Positions 48,417-61,587 of a stretch of DNA of 64,000 nt are shown in pieces. The notes under the pieces were generated by a model. The model was not told the origin of the DNA. It worked only from the letters and a program-made list of their open reading frames with translations, and did not search any database. The position numbers and the translations under genes were made by a program. How positions within the stretch are numbered: the first letter of the stretch is position 1; each line of letters begins with the position of its first letter. The DNA is from Hyalella azteca. Its lineage: Eukaryota > Arthropoda > Malacostraca > Amphipoda > Hyalellidae. Location: positions 186,001 through 250,000 of the forward strand of contig NW_025947742.1 in assembly GCF_000764305.2 (NCBI RefSeq). The letters are read 5' to 3'.

Positions 48417-48571
48417 CAGGGGCCATATTTTCAAAATTCGCTTAGTGAACGTAAGTACTTAAGCTCTATTTTCTTGTCTATGATTGGTGGATTTTGCTTG
48501 AAAGGCCGTCAATAATTGGCTGATGAACTTACGATCTCTTAACTTTCTTTGAAAGTATAGGCCCAGGCCGT
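48417..48571 (+). repeat. Dispersed repeat, copy 1 of an inverted pair, MITE-like
   Basis: Highly similar to the reverse complement of 52767-52922. Long blocks such as GTCTATGATTGGTGGATTTT, TTGGCTGATGAACTTACG and ATCTCTTAACTTT match exactly. The ends carry imperfect terminal inverted repeats (CAGGGGCCATATTTTCAAA against TTTGAAAGTATAGGCCCAGG). Known: short non-coding elements with such ends are commonly MITEs. I could not confirm target-site duplications, so the ends are approximate. Short ORFs here (48459-48683 minus) belong to the repeat. Confidence 0.75.
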
Positions 48572-48585
48572 TGTAGTTCCTGAGC

Positions 48586-51500
48586 ACAACTTGACATGTC
48601 ATTGCGCGCGAGGAGTCGGGACGGACAACGACGTTGTGACTAGCGTTTGACGTTAACAGACAGGCTTCTTTCTGTTCATGCACGAGACGTAAGCTGCCAC
48701 AGGGAATTCCGTATTTCAGTTTGGAAAAGTGAGGAACACAAATACCGGAAAATTAAAGAACTAAATGAAACAATTGAAATTCAAAAAGTGTTGCGATTTA
48801 TAAAAAAAAATTCAAGTAACGACCTTTCGTTACTAAAAAACTTACGACACCTTAACACTACAATTACATATCGGGAGAACAAAATAGAGAAATGAATTCA
48901 TTATTCATTCTTAAATATTCTCGAACGACCAAAAGCAAGTCATCGTTTGTTCTTCTTGAGCAATCCGAAATGCTCGTTCTGAGAGGGCAAAAGATGTCCA
49001 GTACATATTTGGACGACAAAGCTCATTCAAGTGCTAGACTGTGACCACTCAACGAAGCACTTGTTCGTAGCTTTCGACATCGCGATAATTGAAAATTTAC
49101 AGGGTCAGTCAGACCATTTGAAAAGGCATTTTAAAAATTACATAATTGATACACGGTCTGGTGGATAGCGTCTATAAGAGGAAAAGAAACCATTGAAGGT
49201 TTTAAATATAACTCATTTGTACATGGCGGGAACAAGGACCGAATAGTCGATCGTGCCTTGCATCGTCCTTTTTCTAAAGTATTCGTGACCGATTGACTGC
49301 AAAGGTCCCATACGTTGTAAAATTTAGCGCATTTGGTGTCCATGATAAAAATTGAAGCCTAAGTTGAAGAAAAAGGCTCAAGAAGAAAATGCTGATTTGC
49401 ATTCTAGTGGATCAACGATCAGCTGGAATCAAAACAAGGCATGGTTCATAAGGCAGAAATTATGGTCTAACGATTAACGTAACAGCCATGCAAGAAGGCC
49501 TGTTATAGGCACCATCTCGGGTGCATAACGTGCGTACGCTAAGTGATCGTTCCTTGTTATACGGCTATGGTGAGACCATGACAACACTGGCATGGCCCTG
49601 AAAGGCAGGATGGGATGGCACACGCAAAGGTTACTTTCACCGCCCAGAAAATGACCTGCCGACACCCCATGTTCCTCGGAGCATCGCTCTAAAAAGATTT
49701 TGACTCCTGGAACTGGAATCTTTACAGGTACAAGGGTAACCCTCCAAACCCTCTGCTGTATTCGTGCTGTCCTTTGGTTTAGTTTAGAACGGATAAATCA
49801 GGATAACTTGGAAACTTTGGTAGCTCAAATCTAGCGCGTATAACTTGTATCCTCGTTATTGACTTTCGTATTTAGGGAAACTCAAATTTTGCTTAGTTCA
49901 CTTCGTTTTATAGCTTGATATCTTTACTCAACGAGTTTAGATGTCAAATTGAACGGGATTAAAATATTGGTAACAAATCTACCAATCTTCATGAAAACAA
50001 AAGTTTAGGCAAAAAAAACGAAATTATTTATTTTTTGATGTAGGAGTAATTTGATTTATCAAATTGCATCCGATTTTTTCCCTGAGCGAACCAGAGAAAA
50101 AAAAGCCGCTCATCACTCCCTCCTGCCTCATTACTTAGCCCTTCAAGATACGAGACATTTTCTTTGAAGGCTCTGAAGCACCTGCTGCGCTCTTTAGCGT
50201 GGGGCAAAGGTCAACTTGGAATATTTGGTAAGTACTGCCACGAGATATAAACTAAGGCTACTAAAGAAGACCGATCAGATCATACTGAGCCTACATATAG
50301 CAGGTTGAGCAGTCAAACGAAAGCATGGAATTTATTGGAACGCCATTTCGGAATGATACTCGGCAATCATTGCGGTCCGTAACGAAACTCTTTAGCATCT
50401 AGGCAGCGGGCGATTTTCTATCCCGAACTTTTTTTTCCACACGACTTTTACAAATATTTATAATGCAACGAGGTTTCATATTTATACCCAAAGACCGTTC
50501 ACAATGTTTGCACATCAAGAATGCTAGTGAAACCTTTATAGTGACACAAAATTAGATCTGGAAAAGATCTAACTTATGCATTACTTATGGCTGCTACATC
50601 AATAAATGAGGTTAAATGCATACATGCATTTGTTCCAATAAGCTGTTGAAATGAGCAAGACATGATAGATTTCGCCAACGACACGCACGCACAAAGTAGA
50701 CTGGGAGAGCGCGTGTACAAAATTCAAAGGCTCATCAATTGCCTCACGGAGCGTGTGTAAACTCAATGAGCGGTAAGGATTAAATGATTTGACAATAGAT
50801 TTATCGACAGCGTAATAGCAACTCTGCGGTTAGGGCTTGTTAACGGAGCTCGGATACATCAAACCTACAACACGCCTTGGCGCTGAAACTTTCCGCGACT
50901 CCAGAAGCACGTTAACTCGAACTATAAATTCCGAGTGCTCAAATGCAAGTGCAGATATAACATAATATAAGAAGGTTTAATAGGAAATATTTTTACAGGT
51001 GAATAGATGACAAACTGGCATAAATCTTTAATCCAAATATAAAAATAATAAAAACGATGTACTCGAAAAGGAAGGTCTGGTTCAGCGTCTTATTTGATTT
51101 CTTAATAAACTTCAACAATGCCGGCGTATAGAAAAAGAGCACGGCGCACCTTACGACCTTGTGAATTTACAGTCAAATGGGTGATTGTAACCATTAATCA
51201 AGTCATACGGCAGCTGCGCTCGTAAAAGCCTGTTGTACGGCAGCATTTCTCAGATCAAAATAGAGGCTTTCTTCACGCAGCAGTGAGCGAGTGTGTAATT
51301 ACCCAGGAGCAAATGTAATTCACGGTGAGTGTAGCATTCGGCGCCTGGACAATTGGAAACAGCCGCCGTGAAGCGTGAAGCGTTCAAAGCTTCATTTGTC
51401 AGAAGGGCAGTCCATTAATTACAGGCTGGCTTAATGAACATTGCATAACGGTAGCGCGTGCGTATCTCAGTCCTTTATTGCCAGCGAGGCTTTCACCTGC

Positions 51501-52766
51501 CAAGAGCCGCCAAGACCCCTCCGAAGAATTGATCATTTTCGAGCAGGCCTGCCTGCACTGCAAGTCAAATGCAGCCAGGCGTGTAGACAACTCCGCTTCA
51601 TAAGTGCAAAATTTGCTGTCAAATTACCTAATCATTGATAGATACGCAATTCTCAATTGTTTCCAAAAAATCAGAATTGTGAATTCAAAAGAAATTGCAG
51701 GAAGTTTGGACAGAATATTTTCTTTAGTTATGGTTCATTTCTAATCTCACCGGCTTTTAATCAGTTTGATTTTATCTTCGGTGCTCGCCCCTGCAATGAA
51801 ACTATTATTGTTGAAATATATTTCTAATCTTGTAAATATTTAAGAATAGCCGAGACTGCCGAGTAGGTTCACGGCAGGGAAATCAGACAAGCATTTACAG
51901 GGCCATAGAGAAGGCCCGATAACGCTGCTGCTGCTGGGACGATTAGCCAGCCCAGACGGTGTGCGATTACCGATGCACGTAAAGCGATACAGGAAGCTTC
52001 ACACAAACGGTGCTGCATTGTCGTGTTAGGCATGCTGCTCAGGCAACAGGTATTATTAGAAACAGAAAAACACTCACTGTAAAATTATATCAACAAGTTA
52101 ATTATATCAACAAGCTCTGAAATAAACGAATCAAATGATCAAATGAACAATTTTCATGAAACACATTATTAATTGATGAATATTTGAAGATTAAATGTTG
52201 CCATGCAGTCAGTAAAGTCTGATAACAAACATCAATGAACGAATATTGGACGACAGCTCGCTTCGTTCGTTATATTCGTAATATGAGGTCCTGAAGTTGA
52301 AGTGCCGGCAGGATTTGATACTGGAAAAAATTGGCCGGATATGGAAGTCATATATACAAGTGTGGGATGTTTTTTGGTAGAAGTAACGGAGTATCCTCTC
52401 AAATTAACAATTTGTATTAATTACAGTATATTAGGTGATATCAAATCTTTCACTGTGTCTTCCAATATGAGTAATTTAAGATCTTAACATAAAAATTGGT
52501 AAAAAGTAGAAGCTAAACTGAAATAACGAAGAAAGAGAAAACAATCAGAAGAAGATAAATTGGTTTCATTAATTTACGAAAAATTACATTAAATAAACAT
52601 TATTTCGTAACTATTAACGAAGATGGTGTTCCTATAATTAAGGTCCTAACAATGGTGTTCCACCCAATTGAAAGTTACTTCGATCACAATAGAACAGCTT
52701 CTTCTTACCGAGTGAACAAAACCTTTTGAATATTCAGTAGCCTGCAACACTCCTCATTAACTCCTC
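48586..52766. other. No recognised gene between the inverted repeat copies
   Basis: Mixed AT-rich DNA, with a somewhat GC-richer segment at 51230-51600 that contains opposing chance frames of 63-65 codons. No splice-supported exon, RNA gene or tandem array was recognised. Confidence 0.4.
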
Positions 52767-52922
52767 ACGACCAGGACCCATACTTTCAAAAAAAGTTAAG
52801 AGATCGTAAGTTCATCAGCCAATCATTGACGGCCTTTCGAGCAAAATCCACCAATCATAGACAAGAAAATAGAGCGTATGTACTTATGTTCACTTAGCGA
52901 ATTTTGAAAGTCGAGGCCCTGA
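52767..52922 (-). repeat. Dispersed repeat, copy 2 of the inverted pair
   Basis: Reverse-complement copy of 48417-48571, differing by scattered substitutions and small indels. The two copies are about 4.2 kb apart in opposite orientations, so transcripts spanning both could fold back on themselves. Confidence 0.75.
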
Positions 52923-53552
52923 GTCAGGGCGCTACGGATACATGCACGTTCGTGAGTCGTCTGGTCCAGGCAGCGGATCAAGAAATTGCAGTGGCATTGA
53001 ACGGTCAATACCATAAAGGCTGCAAATTAAATCAACAGGTGCAAATAAAATCAAGGGCTACCCATGATCTCGAGCTCTGGGTCAAGATCCCACAAGTGGA
53101 GCTATCGTTGAATTAATTTCGCCTGATATCAATCTTTATAAGGCACACAATGGAATAAAATTAAGACCCCTCATTTATCGGCTAACATTTATTAAAAATT
53201 AATTGTATGAAGAATAATCTACTCGATTTTTTATTACATTTGTAAAAAACGATAACTATGTCGAAAACATTGAAACTGAAGGAAATAAGCTGAAAGAAAT
53301 TTACATCTGAATTTCGATTAAAAATATTTTTCCTCCGAACTCATTCCGTAAGTAATTCATAGACAATCATCCAAATACACAGCATTAAGTCCATAAATAG
53401 ATACGAGGTTGAAGTCGTGAGCTATTAACAGACGAGATTACACAGTAGCATTGAGAGGAGCATGCTAGAGTGGGCCAGAGATGGACGGCAGGAGCCCTAC
53501 AGCAGCACGCGATCAAATCTGATGCATCGCGTCAATTTATCTTAGTCGCACG

Positions 53553-53780
53553 CCTTAGTCTATTGACTTCTCTCGAGGAGACCGATTAACCTTAGAGTAT
53601 AGTAGAATAATTCAAATATTAACTATACACCTCAGTCTATTGACTTCTCTAGAGGAGACTGATGAACCTTAGAGTAGTAGAATAATTAAAATATTAACTA
53701 TACACCTCAGTCTAGTGACTTCTCTAGAGGAGACCGATAAACCTTAGAGTTGTAGAATAATTAAAATAGTAACTAGTCCC
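53553..53780. repeat. Three tandem copies of a 75-77-bp unit
   Basis: Copies begin at 53553, 53630 and 53705. Each contains CAGTCTATTGACTTCTCT (or a close variant), GAGGAGAC, AACCTTAGAGT and GTAGAATAATT. The second and third copies resemble each other more than the first. No coding function is seen. Confidence 0.85.
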
Positions 53781-54973
53781 TCACTCAAATTTTGAATGTT
53801 CATTAAATTTTGCTATCAGGAGAAAGAATAACAATACAAATTCAGTGGCTTCCAGGGACAGAGATCGAGAACGAGTTTTACGCTCATTACACACAGTTTA
53901 AAAGCAGGTAAATTAGGATAAAAAGCGAGGTGTAGCAGCCTTATTCAACGTAACGATCTGTTCGGCGTTAAAAAACAGAATAAAACGGAAAAGTAATATA
54001 TTAGTAAGCTTCATTTTATGGGAATTTATATAATATAATTTCCATTCTAACTGACACCTAAGTTCGGTAAATTATTTTTTATAGATTTAAAACTACGTTT
54101 ATATGGCTTTAGATTCACGCAAAAAAAAAAAGAAGAAGAAAAATTCTTACAGAATAAATGGCCGAATTTGAACCGTCGTACCAGTTGATTGCATGCCTTT
54201 GTACCGCATGGGATTTGTCCTGCTGAATTGCTTCAAGATGATGGTAAAGTTATTCCTCCAAGATTATTCACATTCTTTGGATTGACCTACGAACCTTTCT
54301 TCTAGATAAAAAGCAGTCGTAACAAAGCAACTGGTGGGCACCGTACACAATGCTCTTTTGCTAAGCTCCATCGCCTTGTGATCAATGCCTCAATGATCTA
54401 TTGCGACGGAGAAAGTTACCCATTGCATCCTTGCATGGCGGACTTCTGTGCAAGATTTCGAAGGCAGTAAGAAGCAGCGATTTATGGACCATCAGAACGC
54501 CATTTCACACTATAAAAGATGAGCTCATTACGTCCCTAAGAGGTCGCTCGAAAACTTCGTGATTGTTTGTAATGGTCGAGCCGGACGAAAAATCGACCAG
54601 TTCAAGTCAGCTGAACTCTGCACCCCTAACGGTGAGTTTGAATACCTCAGCAGGAGGTGAATTACGGTATTAAAATTTAAATAGACAGGTTGGCGTCTGT
54701 TTGTGCGCGGTTAAAAACACAAGTCGCCGCGGTACTTAAGTAATTAGTGAAAACCTTCAAAAACGATTTCGTAGCTTACACAGCAGGCAAAGGGTTTAAA
54801 TAAGCTAAGACTAAATCCATCATCAGGAGTTGCGTGGATTGGATAAACGTGACGCGTAAGTTGCTCAAGTTTCGTGCAACAAAGACGAGCACAACATGCG
54901 CCGAGTCCTTCCATAGCCATGCACAACGAGCTCAAGCTTACGACACTAACTCCATCACAAAGCTGCACACTAA
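53781..54973. other. No recognised gene
   Basis: AT-rich on the left, becoming GC-richer from about 54170. Short frames only; the 79-codon minus frame at 54744-54983 is unrecognised and lacks splice context. Confidence 0.4.
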
Positions 54974-55435
54974 CTAACTTCACAAAAAGGGCGCGATGAG
55001 GCGAACGACCTGATAAAATTCACCAAGACTTGAGCAATATCGAAAAGAATGGAGGCGCAACGAACACAAATGGACTGGTTTGAGCAGCCCCGACGAAAGT
55101 GCACTATTGTTCAATAAGCAAGGCTGGAAGCTAGACCCTCTAAGGACCGTGTTTGAGGATCATCTCAGGCCTCTAATGAGAGAGGCAAAGCAACTCCGAG
55201 CGACAGCCTGAGGGCCCTTAGCAGCACTGCACTGTCGGAGGATGAGGTCCAAAAGAGCGAATAAATCAAGTACCGACACAGGAATTGAGAGGAAATATGG
55301 TCTCGATGTTGGCGAGAAGATCCGATTAAGTTCTAAAGACGATCATCAATTCCAGCTGAGGGTCATGACTCATGCTCGAAGTAGCAGAAACAATTTCGTT
55401 CGACGTAACGAAAAATGGAGGATGAAACATGCATA
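54974..55435 (+). pseudogene. Coding-like stretch with shifted frames, possible gene relic
   Basis: Three overlapping open segments on the plus strand read like ordinary soluble protein, but in different frames: 54974-55030 (product includes GRDEANDLIKFTKT), 55017-55208 (64 codons without a start ATG; includes KEWRRNEHKW, NKQGWKLDPL and VFEDHLRPLMREAKQ), and 55157-55261 (includes SDSLRALSSTALSEDEVQK, back in the first frame). A further frame runs from 55242 to 55435. Charged, helical composition and the lack of one continuous frame suggest a decayed gene or retrocopy. No family is recognised and no splice sites separate the segments. Chance openness in GC-richer DNA is the alternative. Confidence 0.25.
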
Positions 55436-57899
55436 ATAAAATCTCCAGGTAAGAATCGCTATACATATCTACAAGAATCAAATAAGGCCAATCGATAATA
55501 AGATAATGTACAATGTACTTTTCATGTATTTATTCTAGCGACGAAAACATCTCCTAAGCACGGATTTCAGTGTACTTCGCACTGACGAAAAATCGAAAAT
55601 AGCTCTCCAAATTGAGCTATTGAATCCAATTTTGAATTGAATCTAATCATAATCAAAGATGAAATTCAACTCAATTCAAGATTCACTAAGTTTCACCAAA
55701 CCCGCGACGGTCAAATATGATAAAAAATATGTATATTTATAGCTCGGGCTCAAATTACCAGGTCGAATAAATTGGTATCGAAATGAGTAAGATTCATGTC
55801 TGAATGAGCCTTTAATTTCTTTTATAAAGTATTTGATGAGCGTTACATACTAGGAAATGCCATTCATGCCGACCTTTCCCTAGGTTTCTGCACCACTATT
55901 ATTCCACGCTGATGAGCTTCAATGCCCTCCAGAAAGTTAATTATGTAATCTGAAGCTCGAGTCCGACTAACGACCACTCCACTCAAAGAACAGCGTAATT
56001 GCATAAATTCCCCCAAGAACACAGAAAATATTTGCGATTCTAATCGTGGAACCTTTACTTGGCTGCCTAACTTCCAGTCATACATTTTACCAAATAAATC
56101 TTAGAATTTGGATCTCCTTGATTTCGAAAATTTGAATGTATACTAATTAAATTTAAATAAATACTCACGTTCAAAATTTACCGTAAATATAACATGAAAT
56201 AATTTACACGGTCGCAAAAAAGCAATCTTCGTCGTGACTCTCCCTAACTTGGCTGAAGTGTGGAGAATTAGCAGCAAGAATGACCGCATGCTGGATAATG
56301 AAAAGTATCTCCTGGAGGATCACAACCCCAAATTATAGATTCGGTACGTTAGATCGACCATATTAACTAACAAATATTGCAATTTGATTGAAAATAGTTA
56401 CTTCAAATTTCTACACGTTTCTGCATTTCTATACGTTTCATACGCTCTTTAACTTGCATTGGTGAACTGAATTAAATTGGAACAATTTCAAAATATGCAG
56501 CAAAACTTTTTTATGGATTGCCTAAAATGAATTATAAAACGCAATAAATTTTTGCAGCAAAAAAAAATTAACCAGAACCCTGGAAACGTTGCCCATGATC
56601 ACTTCCTTGGAGACGTTGCAGTCTCTCTGCACAGATTGTAGGAGACAAACTTGCTGCTGCTGCTTATTTGAAGAATGATGTTGGTGGCAGAACTGTGACC
56701 AGCGTGTCACAGTGCGCAGGTTGTTGACTCTAGTTAAACAGCTATTTTACTTTAAAATTAGTCATCACTACGACGCAAAATGAAGACGAATTTTATTGGC
56801 GATATCGATAAGATCCGTAAGAAGAAAGCCCGATCATCAGCAGTGAGTACCAGCGATCTTGACGTTTAGCATCGAACTTGGGGCCACTGCGGTCATTTCC
56901 CCTATGAGACTAAATTGTTTCTCATCTTCTACTTCTCAGCTCATTGAAAAACAAATGAAGTCGGACCCAGATAAATATTTTTTACATACATAGTACACTA
57001 TACACGTATAATTACTATTATTAGTAATATTCAAGATTTGAACATGCGAACTCGTGCTTCAAAAGCCTAGTAAATAAAATATTTCAAGCATAGTTAATTC
57101 ACAAAAACATTCATTGCACTACTGAAAGTAAATTTGCATTTATCAGTCAATTCATAATTTCCATCGGATCTACGAAGGTTATGCCTAATTGGGCATAAGT
57201 GATCGTGTAAAATTTGAAAGCAAATCACTAGCGAGACTACAAAGGAAAACTCGTGGTTGCTTTAGCCTCTTAATGACACTTTTAACACTTCTGATTCATG
57301 GAGAGACAGAGAGAGCAACAAGCCCCTGTAAATCATCGATAGATGTTATCGCAAGCTACGGTTAGAAGTCAGCGCCTGAAGGTCTCTGGAAGCTGCACTC
57401 GATTGTCTTCGTGTTGGCTAACCAGACGTACTCTTTATTAAGCCATTAAGATACTGATGGAAAATGCTAACTAAAATGACGGCCCTGTACTCTGGCTGGT
57501 AACTCTGAAGCATAAATGGTAGACATCATGTGTGATATATTCGCCCACTAGCCAACGACATTTATCGCACAAGTTGTTATAGCGACAGCTCCGAAAATGA
57601 TCAAGGCGTTATGTGTGAACTAGAGTTGGTTCAAACAGAACGGCAGTGAGTTACGAAAAATTATCATAAACGCGCATTTATGCTTCCGAATAATCCTGGA
57701 AATGCAATAAAATGTCCAGTATACTATTTGAAAACTATCGAATGCATGACGTCTAAAAATAATTAGTTTGAAATGCAACAGAAAGCGTGAATAAATCCGG
57801 CAGCATAATTGAAAATATTTAGTTTCTTCCTATAAATATCGAAAAAGACAGGCATAATAGAGCTAAAAACAACTCCTTTCTTGATAAACACCAAGCTGA
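55436..57899. other. No recognised gene
   Basis: AT-rich with only short frames, including the 73-codon minus frame at 55864-56085. No RNA gene, array or mobile element was recognised. Confidence 0.45.
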
Positions 57900-58238
57900 A
57901 AAGTTTGCGTCGTCTTGCGTCGTCTCGAAGACCCTGTAACGACGCTCGTTGCGACTGTCGGATACAGTTCCCGTTACAAGACTAGCTGGAACCGTTCATT
58001 GGCCTGCGGCACTAGAGGAACGCCATGGAATACCTACCAACAAACCGCGCTCCGGAGCGGCTCAGGTTTGCGTTCGCTGCATCCACGCACTTTGCGCAGC
58101 AGGGAAACTTAATCACAGCTTGAAGCCCACCGCAGAGCACGCCGAGATGACCTCTGTGTCAAGCAGGGCACCGCCAACCAGATGAGCGTTCCGTCGTACG
58201 TACAGAACAGGAGGAAAGATGAGCGTCGCTAGAATTCG
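57900..58238 (+). promoter_or_regulatory. CpG-rich block ending in a start codon and splice donor
   Basis: A locally GC- and CpG-rich block in AT-rich DNA. At its right end a purine-rich GGAGGAAAG precedes ATG at 58219-58221, followed by MSVARI and a donor ATTCG|GTAAGC (intron from 58239). This layout would fit a 5' UTR exon with a tiny first coding segment. Two longer overlapping plus frames (57915-58112 and 57949-58185) match no family. No downstream exon could be linked. Confidence 0.2.
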
Positions 58239-58331
58239 GTAAGCGATTCGAAAGTTTCCATGGTACATTTGCAGTAAATCACAAGCTTACTCCTATAAAA
58301 CTGAATGGGTAATGTTGTCCGAAAATCGACT

Positions 58332-58476
58332 CGCTTCTTACCCATAGCACGAACAGAAATGGGACGTTGCACTGATGCGCCCTGATGTCGGTGCAAGCTG
58401 GGTCAGGATGACCCACATCAGGGCAAAAAGTGCATCGCTATTTGAACAAAGTCTCCCATTTCTTATAGTGTTCATT
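58332..58476 (+). repeat. Dispersed repeat, copy 2 of the diverged direct pair
   Basis: Diverged copy of 47783-47935 in the same orientation. This copy contains an internal direct or inverted echo around CTGATGTCGGTGCA and ACCCACATCAGGGC (CCTGATGT versus ACATCAGG), which could form a stem. Confidence 0.65.
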
Positions 58477-58632
58477 CCAACTGACAGTTGAAGCGATTAA
58501 TTCAAACAACTTTCTATCCGCTCCTAATTATATGGCGTGCTGTTTTGTATGATATTGAAACTTATTAATGCAGCATTTTCAAAAATATAAACAAAAAAAA
58601 GCTAACTATCATACAAATCTGTCTCGCATGAT

Positions 58633-59124
58633 ATGAAAGAGACCGAGTCGCTTCGACTTCACAAGTTACTCACTGATAACATATTTATTGGTTTAACATT
58701 GATAAAGTCAAATAATATACGCGTCTCTGTTCACAAAATGCATCTCAGACTCACTATAGCGAGAAATATTTGTGCAGGAGCAACGGAAATAACGAAAGTT
58801 TTGGTGACGCTTGCCGCGACTCTGAAGTGGGTCGAGCGATATTCAACAACTCCGAAGATCTCAAAGCTCGTCTTTGTCCGGATATCGACACCAAGAAACT
58901 CAGGTCAAGGCGCAACAAAATTATTGATCGAAATTATATATCCCGATGAGCTAAATAAAATTACGTCTAAAAGGCTTCAAGGGCGAAACATTCAACAGGC
59001 GACAAAGAACTGCATTCATCCAAGTTACATGGACAAATTTCACCAACAAAGAAATTCTGGACCTGTCATAAACATAGTGGACATACAATTTTGGAGCTCA
59101 TGGAAAGACGTAAAATGGTATTAA
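58633..59124 (+). CDS. Unassigned 163-codon ORF
   Basis: The longest ATG-initiated frame outside the two exons and the arrays. The product is basic, with no signal peptide, clear membrane segment or recognised motif. With stops expected about every 14 codons at this composition, a frame of this length should occur by chance less than once in a window of this size (rough estimate). Codon use is not distinctive, and neither splice sites nor a poly(A) signal tie it to a gene. It could be a relic of a mobile element. Confidence 0.2.
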   Translation: MKETESLRLHKLLTDNIFIGLTLIKSNNIRVSVHKMHLRLTIARNICAGATEITKVLVTLAATLKWVERYSTTPKISKLVFVRISTPRNSGQGATKLLIEIIYPDELNKITSKRLQGRNIQQATKNCIHPSYMDKFHQQRNSGPVINIVDIQFWSSWKDVKWY

Positions 59125-61587
59125 AATAATATTCATTAAATTCATTCATCCGTTCATCTAAAAATAAATTTACAACTGAATGAATGCAGACGGCATTCAC
59201 AACCAACAATTAGCTTTCTACTCATGTTTTTGATTATTAAAATAAACAATACTTTTACAATTCATTCGCATTCTTTTCTCCGAATGTGCAAGTCAAAACA
59301 AAATATAGGTTATTAGTCTTATATCACGACGTAAATTTTCTTCTGTTTCAACCCCCAAAACATAATTTCCTGGGCGCATTCCTGACTACCATTCATCATA
59401 CAGGCTATTTACTCAATATTGAGATGCGATTACGTGATGCTCAGTTACTTGGTATTGGGGCGCCTGACGCGTTCTTTCAACAAGTTTAAGTGAGTACGCC
59501 GACTATTGCTCAATAAATCAACAAATAATATGATAGGCTCTTTTCACAGAAAAAGAAATAACTCATGATTAAGGCCACGAAACACTTGGAAGCAAAAGCA
59601 CGCATTGCTCGTCCATGGTATGAAACAAATTTCGGTGTTGGGAATCTCGAAATGACATCTTTGTTCCGCCAGTGGTCGAAGATACTGGAAGCGTTGAGGG
59701 CAAGTTGGTTGAAAAGTAGCCAGCCATCAGTAACATCTGCACTGCATGGTGCGAATGAAAATGTTTCTGTATATTTGGCTTGGAAGAAACCATTTTACCT
59801 AATTCCAAATGCTGGGCGACCACCAAGTATGAATAAATGATTAATAGGCTATTCATGAATATTATATATTTTTCTTACAAATCTTACAGATTTCACAAGG
59901 AAACGAAAAGCTGCTAGCAAAACTTAACATGATTAAACTTGAAATGTTATCTAATACACGAATACAGGCATTATGATCAAATTAATAATTAACAAGTGCG
60001 ATATGAAAACTAAACAAAAAGTGTACAATATGAAAACTAGTAAAGAATTCGTTCCCGTCATAAGTTGGCGGTTGATGAAAAACATCTTTTATGATAAATT
60101 TGTGTCTAAGTCGGATCAGACTCCTGATGATTCGACGCATAAAGAAATTTAACACAGCACACAAAAATAGATACAGTGCATTCCTCAGGCTCAGGAATTT
60201 CTAGACAGCCTTATTTCTCACCTGTTTTGACTGCCGCCGCCTCCTCCTCCGACGTTCGTCCGCCCCTTGAAAAAGCCCAGCGGCATTTCTATCTATTTTC
60301 CTGTGATTTGCTCTATTCCTATCATTCCATTTCTAGAATTAACACTATTACACTAATAACACCTCTATATACAGCACACAATAGGTTCGGTTAGTCGAAA
60401 CATAGAGCAGCAAGATAATATATCAGTTTTTCATTACACTCCAGGCCGAACAACACCAACACATTGTAGTCACTGACACTGCCAGGCGCCTGCCCAATCA
60501 CCGCAGTTGTCCTACATCGACAGGTAAGTCAAGTTCAAAAACTTGGTAAGAAATCAGCTGGATGCTGCCATGCTGGGGCAAGCATGCAGATTATTTCTGT
60601 TATCAAGCACTTGACTAGGGACAAAAAGTGTAGCACAGTCGAGATATTATGTACAAGAGCGTTAATTTCTGACACCCTTTTACAGTGTAGGTAAGTCTTT
60701 TGTGATATTATTTAATTTCAGTTCGATGCTAAACTCCTTAACCTATTCCAAACTCCAGAAGCTGCATTACAAATACCTTGTTCAAAATCACTTATACATA
60801 TGCATGGATATTGCAACACTATAGCTCATTACAATGTGATATATATATTATGATAACAGTTTTCTGTATTTGGATTTATTCAGCGCCTGACTGTTAACGT
60901 TGTTTCGTACGTCTGTCATAAATGTAGTCCTACCGAAGCGGTTGCCGGCTGATACAACAACAATTTTACTAGACATATTTTCATTGACATAACAAGCAAG
61001 AATGACGTAGCAAGCAACAACAAAATTCCTACTTCGTACATTCGTCAGCATTATGTATATATGTGGAATCATCATTGAAGACAAATCAGTATGTGCCTGA
61101 TATTTTTATGAAATTTATACCGCCATTGACTGTTCAAGAAAAAAAAAATTATTGAATTTGGAGACGATAACCTATGAAAAGACCATAACATAAATTTATT
61201 ATGGCGTCTGACATACAACTTTTGATAGATTAGCATCAGTCAAGAATTACGAATGAGAATTGAGCAGGCTAATGAATTTTGTTGACACTGTTCTCTGTAG
61301 TCCATGCTCAATTATTTTCTGCCATACCATAGAAAAATGTTAGGGCGTACTATAATAAACGTATAGATTGATGCAGACGAGCTTCATTCATCATTTGAAA
61401 AATTATTAACTCATGCTAAATATAACATCTATTGGTAATAACCAAGAAATATAATCGTGCATAAATATGGGTTACGCCACTCTTCATTTATTAAAGTTCA
61501 CCAATAAAAAAATCATTAAAACTTCTTTAAACTTGGTGGCACTGACCACTCGCCCAGTTAGGAAATTTAAAAATATTATGTTTAACT
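59125..61587. other. No recognised gene
   Basis: AT-rich with chance frames of 60-95 codons (59565-59840 plus overlaps 59569-59856 minus). A short CCGCCGCCTCCTCCTCC tract lies near 60234. No RNA genes are seen. Confidence 0.45.
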
